This document shows, one piece after another, positions 57,420 through 64,000 of a stretch of DNA of 64,000 bases. The translations under genes were made by a program, and so were the position numbers. How positions within the stretch are numbered: position 1 is the stretch's first letter; each line of letters starts with the position of its first letter. The notes under the pieces are model-generated. The model was not told the origin of the DNA. It ran no database searches and worked only from the letters and a program-made list of their open reading frames with translations. Origin of the DNA: Mantis religiosa (lineage: Eukaryota; Arthropoda; Insecta; Mantodea; Mantidae); the NCBI GenBank assembly GCA_030765055.1, contig CM060958.1:79113827-79177826 (forward strand), in the 5' to 3' direction.

Positions 57420-58742
57420 CGAGGGCTGTTCAATAAAGAATGATCATATTTTTTACGTTCAATTTTTCGCACTAAAATTCAATCTTATTATATTCTGTTA
57501 GTTTAATGTGAAACAAACACGCCGTAGTTTCATGTTTGGTACTCCTGGTTCCCGCCTGTGAGAACCAGGAAAGTTCAGGCATGTTCACTATTGCCTACCA
57601 CTACACTGGAGGTTACACGCGAGGAACAATATACGGCTTTGAAATGCTCAACAAATCTTCATTTGAGGCCTATACATTGTTACAGGAGGCCTATGGAGTG
57701 TCTGTTCTTACCTACAGCACAGCTCGAAGGTGGTTTAAAGAGTTTAAAGAGTTTAAAGAGTTTAAAGAGGGGAGACAATCAATTTCAAAGGAAGGGAGGA
57801 CCCGGTACTCCAGTTACCACTCTTACGGGAGAAAACATAAACACTGCTACTGCCACTGTGAGGGAAGATCGACGAATTACCTTAAGATCACTTTATGAAA
57901 TACTAAACATTTCATTGGGTCAAACGCACACGTTGGTGACAGAAACATTAACATGAGACGTGTTTGTGCGCGATGGATTCCAAGACTGTTGATTGCCGAA
58001 CAAAAGGACATTCGCATGAAGGTCTGCATGCACTTAAAGTTGATGTTAGAGGAAGATCCACAATTTATTACAAACCTAATCACTGCTGATGAAACTTGGC
58101 TACATCATTTTGATCCTGAGAGCAAACAGCAAAGCTCAGTTTGGAAATCTCCTTCATCAGAAAAACCTCCCCAAAAAAGCAAAAGTGTTTGCTTCTGCTG
58201 GGAAAGTTATGGCAATCTCATTCTTTGATATTCATGGAATGGTTTATCAGTATGTTGTACCTGCACACACAGTAACTGGAAAATACTAGAGGGATGTCCT
58301 GAAAACATTTCAGGTTCATATCAGGCGCAAAGACCACATTTCCGTGAAGCAGGTTGGAGGCTGCACCACGATAATGCGGAGCCGCATTTTGCCAATGTAG
58401 TTGCTGAATATCTTGCAAGAATGAACGTGAAGTGCATCCCTCACCCTCCCTATAGTCCGGATTTAGCCACTTGTGATTTTTTTCTATTTCCTAACTTGAA
58501 GAACCGCCTTCGTGGTAGGCATCATCCATCATCAGAAGCAGTGGTGAAGGCTGAGTAGGCGATTTTGAAGGATATCTCAAAAATGGTTTCCAGCATGTCT
58601 TTGAAGATTGGTAGAAACGCTGGGACAAGTGCATCGCATTCAGGGGAGACTATTTTGAGAAGGACCATCAAAATTATGAGGATGAGTAAAGGTACGTTGT
58701 CAAAAACAAAGATTGTGATTATTCTTTATTGAACAGCCATCA
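57420..58742 (+). mobile_element. Mariner family M3, copy C (full length)
   Basis: The ends are CGAGGGCTGTTCAATAAAGA on the left and TGATGGCTGTTCAATAAAGA inward from the right. TA flanks are at 57418-57419 and 58743-58744. The length is 1323 bp. It is the only one of the three M3 copies that keeps the N-terminal HTH coding region, and so defines what copies A and B have lost (about 57617-58027). Confidence 0.93.
57609..58687 (+). pseudogene. Mariner M3 transposase pseudogene with FKE expansion
   Basis: The expected start ATGGAGGTT, preserved in copies A and B, is CTGGAGGTTACACGCGAG here. The HTH part follows: SSFEAYTLLQEAYGVSVLTY, STARRWFKEFKEFKEFKEGR (9-bp TTTAAAGAG repeated four times), ENINTATATVREDRRITLRS, LNISLGQTHTLVTETL, then NMRRVCARWIPRLLIAEQKD. 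The catalytic part has NLITADETWLHHFDPESKQQ (first Asp), DNAEPHFANVVAEYLARMNV (second Asp region) and PYSPDLATCDFFLFPNLKNR (third Asp). It ends FRGDYFEKDHQNYEDE at 58687. Frameshifts and stops in several places inactivate it. Confidence 0.88.
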
Positions 58743-59756
58743 TAATTTAATTTCATATTAACAATAGTTCAGCTCAAGTTAGACACACGACTTAACGATG
58801 CCATTCACTTCAACAAAACAACACCTCTACTCTAAAAACAAACTGAAAATTAACTCTGTTTTAAACTGCGTTACTTCTGTTTTCATAGCAGGCGTATTAT
58901 TTATTTACGCTTGAGATATTGTGAGGAGAGAATGGTGTTGTTTTTCAGGCTTGTCTGTGTTGAATGGATGGATGTTGGATAACCATAAACTTGCGAAGAT
59001 AAAACGTGCATCACTCGCGGTATATGTATCCTAGAGACAGGATTTTTGTTCGGTCATGAACAGAAAATAAAATTCTCTCTCATTATAAGTTAGGCACCTG
59101 TCATTTTCCGAGCGTAATTAATGTAATGTGGTCTCAGTTCAGGCGCGCGAGATGCATGTATCACATTCGACAGCGCCACGATACGTCCACGAGTAATTTC
59201 GCTAGTATGTGGCGTGCCTAATTCAGAGAAAACAAACATGTTTTGGTTTCAATTAACACCAGAAAAGGCAAGGGCATCAACCTCTCCTCTTTTACCCCTT
59301 AGTGGTGCGTTATCAAGCCCCAACGCTTCGTGATAACTAACGTAAAGAACACGTCTCAGAACAACAGGGAAAACGATAGAAAATCGGTCGAAGATTTTCT
59401 TGGGCATTGTATGTCCAAGCTGAGGTTAGGTAAAGAAGCAGCGTATTTGCGCTGTAAACATGAAAACTTGAGGCAAAACTTCTGATAATCTATAACATAG
59501 TTACGCTATTAGTTACTTTAAGGAAGATAGATGTGGTTTTGTTTGACAAAGTATGAGAATAAACGGAAGGAATTACTTCATTTTGTGTGTTAAGAGGATT
59601 ATGTAGAAAGTTATAATTTCTATTTTTAGATGTAGTCTATAGTGCACATATCTTAAGTTCCTTGCAGTATCTGGGAAATGAAAATTTCAAAATTGTTTTC
59701 AAAGTCCTTTTTCGTTCTGCAAAGTTGCACTTACCGTACTTACATCACATAGCGAG
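58743..59756. other. Gene-free stretch
   Basis: No gene or repeat was recognised. Confidence 0.4.
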
Positions 59757-59820
59757 CGGGATGGCTCAGGCGGTAGCGCCGTTGGCCTGTATTCGGGGGG
59801 CCTCCGAGACCGGTGCCTCC
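59757..59820 (+). mobile_element. SINE3-type tRNA-like head
   Basis: GCGGGATGGCTCAGGCGGTA (box A), GCGCCGTTGGCCTGTATTCG, GGGGGCCTCCGAGACCGGTG (box B, decayed). The sequence after it does not match the SINE3 body, so it may be a different family with the same head or a recombinant. Confidence 0.6.
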
Positions 59821-61899
59821 CATGGGGTATGTGAGCAAGCACAGGGGTGAGTATAGCCGGTTTTACGAGTTTAAATGTGTAGCTTTTAGGAACTTGTCAT
59901 CTCTCATGGGTCTGGCTGCCCTTAATGTCCTCTCACATTACCCCTTCCTCAGGGAGAGCAAAGGTACTAAAGATTTGATAGCTAAGGTGCTAATTGCCCT
60001 CTCTAAACTTTGCAATAGAGTCATCGCAATGTACGAGTTGTGGCTTCTTCCCAAATATCTTACACTGGATTTCTCCCCTGTGTATAAAACCCCACACCAC
60101 CGTGCACTGCACCACTAAATTGGAGTATATCCACCTGACCTATACAACGTATTGTTTATTTAGAGGAATTTAATGCCAGATAACAATTCAATACAGAATA
60201 TGTTTATTCGAGTAGTTGTTGATTCCTACACGTTAAGTTGTAATTTGTATGCTGCAATTGAATACTAACCACATGATTATTTAAAACAGTATGTGTACTT
60301 GATATGTTATTGTGGTTTGTATCATGACTGTTTGAAGCAACTATTGGAAAGCCAGTACCAAATAGAAGTAGCAAAACATTAAATGAAGCTTTCTATTTAA
60401 ACAAATATTATTTGTACATGTAGTTTGTCTTACAATATTGACAAAGGCTGTTGTCACATTACTGTGCAAGCAGAACATTAGGAAGACTGTTTTATAGGTT
60501 ACATACCTACAGGTCTATTGGTTTGCTTGTTAGTCTCAACTAATACGGATAGCTTAGGCATGTGGTTTAAAATTCACATTCATTTTGTCTAAGATTTTTT
60601 CAGAATTTTCCCGAAATGGTTAATGGGGAAGATACCCTTAAGCCTGAAATATTTTTTCGACATTTTTGTCATTCTTCTAGCATTTCTTTCCTTTTAAAAT
60701 CCTCCTAGCATCTGTTAATCTGTTTGGGATCTTAATTCGTTTACCACATAGATATTCAGTTATCTTCAGCATAACAGCACAACACAAAACAATACAAAAA
60801 GAAATAGAACAAGATAAGGAAGTAGTCCAATAAATTAATTTATAAGTTAATGAAAACCTCATTCTATTTATTTAGTGTTAAATAAGTAACTAAAATGCGA
60901 TTAAATTTGGATTTGTTTTTGTAGGCTACCCAAAAATCTCATGAGATACTGGTTATAAAAATAAGCATGGAAATTATTGAGACTTGAAAGCAGCTTGTTT
61001 CTAAGAAACAAGTTGAAACGGAACAGTTGTACATCTTACTACAGAGTATTTACACTTTGGAACTGGAATTCGTCCATCAGCTCGATATGCTACCACAAAA
61101 TAAGTGACAGATGGAAACGTAAGGAGTCACATTGTATGCTCTAATACAGTTTATTGTATATGCATATATTTAGAATTTTCTGTACATAGCTATGTACAAC
61201 TTTCGTTCAGTAATATATTCTGATTACATAGTAGAAGAATATAAAGCGAATAAATTTTCATCACTGAAATGGCATTATACTGTATATACGTACGATATTG
61301 AAAGTAATATAGACTAACAATCATGAGTTACTATTTCTTAGAGCTGGTTATACGAACACGAAAATTCTTGGAATACCTGTAGTTAAAACAGCCTATGTAG
61401 AGCACAAATGAGACAAGTTGACGTTTCTAGCTGATAATTTCTTATTTGAACGTGATCCCCTATGAGATAATTGTGATTATTCTCAAGCATATTTGTACAC
61501 ATATTTGAGATTCTGACATACCACACACCAAAAATGCAATCGCCTGGTAGAAATTTGAGATAGCAGTGAAACCTTTTGCAGTAAGAGTAATGGGAATTAA
61601 ATGAACTACTTAGTAACTTAAATATATATACAAAATATTCATCTTAGAAAACGTTTGATTAATATAAATTCAACTATTATTATACTATCTGACTTTAGGA
61701 TGGCCAGTCAACACTATTTCTACAGAGTACTGTTACCTTTTAAAATGCATTTTAATACAGAGTGACACAACATAACCATAAAACAGTCTAAAACGAGAAC
61801 TCTATGTTATATATACACTTATATATACACAATTGTGACATACTGCTAGGTAGTTAAACTATAATCGAAACCATTCAACATTCCCAGCATCTGTTATAA
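59821..61899. other. Gene-free stretch
   Basis: A plus-strand frame at 59813-60118 is open for 101 codons but shows no motif; it may be the body of the SINE-like element that starts at 59757. The rest is AT-rich and unassigned. Confidence 0.4.
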
Positions 61900-62197
61900 A
61901 GGTAACAATTCTAGTTCAATTGTGTAAAGAGTAAACGTCAGAGAACTCGAGCAGCATCTGAAATAATTCGCGAGGATGTTAATGGTATTCTTACATTTCC
62001 AATGTCTGTCTCAACCATGCAGCGTCGCCTCCGTGAACAAGATTTAAAGGGGTGCATAGCGGCCAAAAAATCTATTTTACGCAAACAAAAGGGGTGAAAA
62101 GATTAGAATGACACAAAAACATAAAAACTGGAATATCCACTATTGTCCAGGGTATTATTCACGGACAAGTTTCAGTTTCAGTGATTGGAAGCCAGGT

Positions 62198-63344
62198 ACA
62201 GATGTATTATTTTATCTTGACGGGAATCCTGCGCGGTAGGGATGAGTAGCAACTGTGGTGGGGATAGTGCACATATCGCCATAATGCGTCACACGCGTAA
62301 GATTACGAGAGGGGAGTGCGGTGCATTAGGTGTCTAAAATCAAATTTCATTCTCGAAGCCAGTTTTGCAGCTCTTATAAACTAAGTTGTAATTCTTACTA
62401 TGGTAGTAATCTCCACGCTTTTGTTGGATCTTAAATAGTACATAGGCATTTGGAACAAAATCCTGTTCTCCTCCATCAGACATGATAAACAACTGTCGGC
62501 CTTTCAGTATTGCTGCAGAGTCCCTGTAACGTATTTCACTCCAGGCATATGATCTAGTATGTTCTGTATTTATATAAGTTTCGTCCATATAAACTATATA
62601 AACTTCACTTCGATATCTCCGAATATTTCGTAAATACTTAAGCCTTTGTGCACTTATGGTGCGATGTTAGATTTAAATTTGTCTGTCACGCTTAGCGTTT
62701 TTTTTTTTTTTTCAAATAATCCTAGCTTCAAAAGAACTCTTCTTAATGTTCAGACTGCCTTGGAAGTCAGTAGAATTTTTAGCTACATAAGCACTTTCTT
62801 CAAAGATGGTCTTTGTTTTTCCGTGCTTCAAAAATTATTCATAGTTCGCCTATTTACTTCTGAATTAAAACATCCAAATTAGATGTTATGTAAGTTCTTA
62901 ATCTTTGTTTACTGGGCATAGAGAAGGACATTGTTGCTCTAACAGCAATTGCTTTTCATTCCTTAATAACTCACCTAAACTGATTTCAGCCACAACTGTT
63001 GCCTCAGATACACTTCCCCAGATTTTTATAGCTGACCCAGATCATTGTTCCTTTTTTATAAATCTATGAATATTGTTTATTACTTCTCGTGTTTTTAAAT
63101 GTAGCACTTTATTTCCTAATGTGCTGCTAGGAAGCGTCATTTATAAATTCCCTCTTGGAACCAGGAGACAAGCACATTTTGAAACAAGCTGTAGTGATAC
63201 CGAGTAACTCTGCACGTGTTTAGTTGCTCGCAACTGGTACGCAACTGACCTGCCCTCCCCTCCAGTTGCAACCGTTATGAGGTGGACTCGTCCAGATACC
63301 ACTGCGCATCGCTCTGCACTTTTCAAGATAAAAAAATACATCTG
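62198..63344 (-). mobile_element. 1147-bp DNA transposon inserted in Tc1
   Basis: The inverted ends are CAGATGTATTATTTTATCTT on the left and CAGATGTATTTTTTTATCTT inward from the right, both continuing GA. Weaker inverted similarity follows (CCTGCGCGGTAGGGA / GATGCGCAGTGGTAT). TA dinucleotides flank it (62196-62197, 63345-63346). Removing it rejoins the two parts of the host Tc1 gene. The minus strand encodes a DDE transposase remnant. Confidence 0.85.
62340..63110 (-). pseudogene. DDE transposase pseudogene of the nested transposon
   Basis: The N-terminal piece near 63110 reads KTREVINNIHRFIKKEQ, followed by decayed sequence. The best part (62640-62340) reads LRNIRRYRSEVYIVYMDETYINTEHTRS with the first catalytic Asp in MDETYI. 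It continues LKGRQLFIMSDGGEQDFVPN, AYVLFKIQQKRGDYYHSKNY. The 'DETYxxxxHT...KGxxLIIxxAGGExGFVPNAxLxFKSxxxxGDYH' arrangement is that of a group of arthropod IS630/Tc1-mariner-related transposases. The second and third acidic residues are missing, so this copy is internally and C-terminally deleted. The exact family is not named. Confidence 0.7.
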
Positions 63345-63712
63345 TAGAAGGTTTGTTCGTTGACTTCATGGAGAAAGTATGAAAAGTCTATGTGTGATGC
63401 CAATGGTGAAGCATGTTGGAGGATCAGTTAAGGTGAGGGGATATTTTGTGGGTGATAAATGGTGATCTAGTGAGAATTAACAAAACATTAAAGAAGGTAG
63501 GATATCACAAGATATTGATAAAGTTGTGTTCCATTTGGGAATAATCTTATTGGTTGTGGATTTACTCAACAGCAGGACAATGATCCCAAACATGCTTCTA
63601 AGTTTTGCAGAGGGTATGCCAATAGAAAAGAGCAATATGGAGAACTGGAAATTATGATTTGACGAAGTGAATCACCTGATTTAAAACCATTGAACTCTTA
63701 TGGGACGAACTT

Positions 63713-63954
63713 TTTGTGTTGTAATTTACATCCTCCAACGTTAAGTCATATCGAACGATGAATGAAATGGGCGAAATGATGTTCAAATGAGTCCGGGGTC
63801 CATGGAGCTTAGAGCCACCTGACATTCGTCTATCAGGGTAAGGGAAAACAACGGAAAAACCTTATCCAGGTAACTCATCCTGACCGAGATTCGAACTCGG
63901 GGCGTCTTGAACGTGAGGCAGACATGCTACCATCTACGCTACCGAGGCGAGCAG
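63713..63954 (-). mobile_element. SINE1 insertion in the Tc1 relic
   Basis: Minus-strand SINE1 with head TGCTCGCCTCGGTAGCGTAG at the right, CTGCCTCACGTTCAAGACGC, box B CCCGAGTTCGAATCTCGG, and a body to GTAATTTACATCCTCCAACG on plus. An exact target duplication GGGACGAACTT lies at 63702-63712 and 63955-63965, inside the Tc1 gene. Confidence 0.93.
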
Positions 63955-64000
63955 GGGACGAACTTGACAGGGAAGTGAGAAAACAGGTAATTTAATGTTG

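Larger units (their letters stand above)
61900..64000 (+). mobile_element. Tc1-like element relic, twice interrupted
   Basis: Plus-strand Tc1 coding pieces lie at about 61920-62195, 63347-63712 and 63966-64000. They are separated by a 1147-bp DNA transposon (62198-63344) and by SINE1 (63713-63954). The relic runs off the window at the right. Terminal repeats were not identified. Confidence 0.75.
61920..64000 (+). pseudogene. Tc1 transposase pseudogene in three pieces
   Basis: Piece 1: QRTRAASEIIREDVNGILTF, SVSTMQRRLREQDLKGCIAA, KKSILRKQKG, QKHKNWN and RVLFTDKFQFQ (first Asp; DES replaced by DKF). Piece 2, after the transposon: VMPMVKHVGGSVKVRG, FTQQQDNDPKHASKFCRGYA (second Asp) and SESPDLKPL. 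Piece 3, after SINE1: the frame resumes at WDELDREVRKQV, so SINE1 entered just after the region of the catalytic Glu. Several stops and shifts add to the breaks. The C-terminus lies outside the window. Confidence 0.75.

Overview
The window is eukaryotic and arthropod-like, most probably from an insect with a large, repeat-rich genome. The sequence is AT-rich and has no operons or dense coding. It carries many decayed Tc1/mariner transposons, tRNA-derived SINEs with target-site duplications (TSDs), 5'-truncated LINEs ending in (TCA)n or GAAGAA tails, LTR-like modules and very long ATT/AAT microsatellites. I found no host gene, no functional tRNA or rRNA gene and no CRISPR array. The window reads as intergenic or intronic DNA, and I cannot name the species.

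Layout. 1-4.9 kb: mostly unassigned, with a 219-bp foldback, an LTR-like module and an inverted transposase duplication. 4.9-11.2 kb: mariner (4867-6173), Tc1 (7419-9033), an LTR-like block (9173-9936) and a second mariner (9940-11207). 11.4-19.4 kb: SINEs, including a head-to-head SINE palindrome; a mariner (16780-17957) split by a SINE; and a Tc1 relic split by an unnamed repeat, 'R'. 20.7-25.4 kb: two LINE RNase H fragments, a SINE and the first of three copies of one mariner family. 27-33.5 kb: the best-preserved full-length mariner (26963-28281), then a dense nest of three SINE families. 33.8-36.8 kb: a LINE reverse-transcriptase fragment and a 945-bp ATT array. 37-48.9 kb: an LTR-like module, a SINE with a CA tail, a transposase relic, a LINE 3' end with a 13-bp TSD, a 930-bp AAT array and the second copy of the mariner family. 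48.9-50.8 kb: a SINE whose tail is repeated in tandem. 52.6-54 kb: PIF/Harbinger remains. 57.4-58.7 kb: the third mariner copy. 61.9-64 kb: a Tc1 relic split by a TA-flanked 1147-bp DNA transposon and by a SINE.

Relationships. The elements record a layered history. SINE1 enters a mariner, a Tc1 and other SINEs; repeat R enters a Tc1; one DNA transposon enters a Tc1. Two of the three copies of one mariner family (24517-25426 and 45953-46828) share the same N-terminal deletion junction, so a deletion derivative lacking the DNA-binding domain has probably been multiplied in trans. One of them keeps an open frame over the whole catalytic core. I see no coherent new multi-gene system. The most distinctive items are that derivative, the small transposon at 62198-63344, repeat R, the tandem SINE-tail array and the shared ~400-bp repeat at 11560-11975 / 35065-35460.
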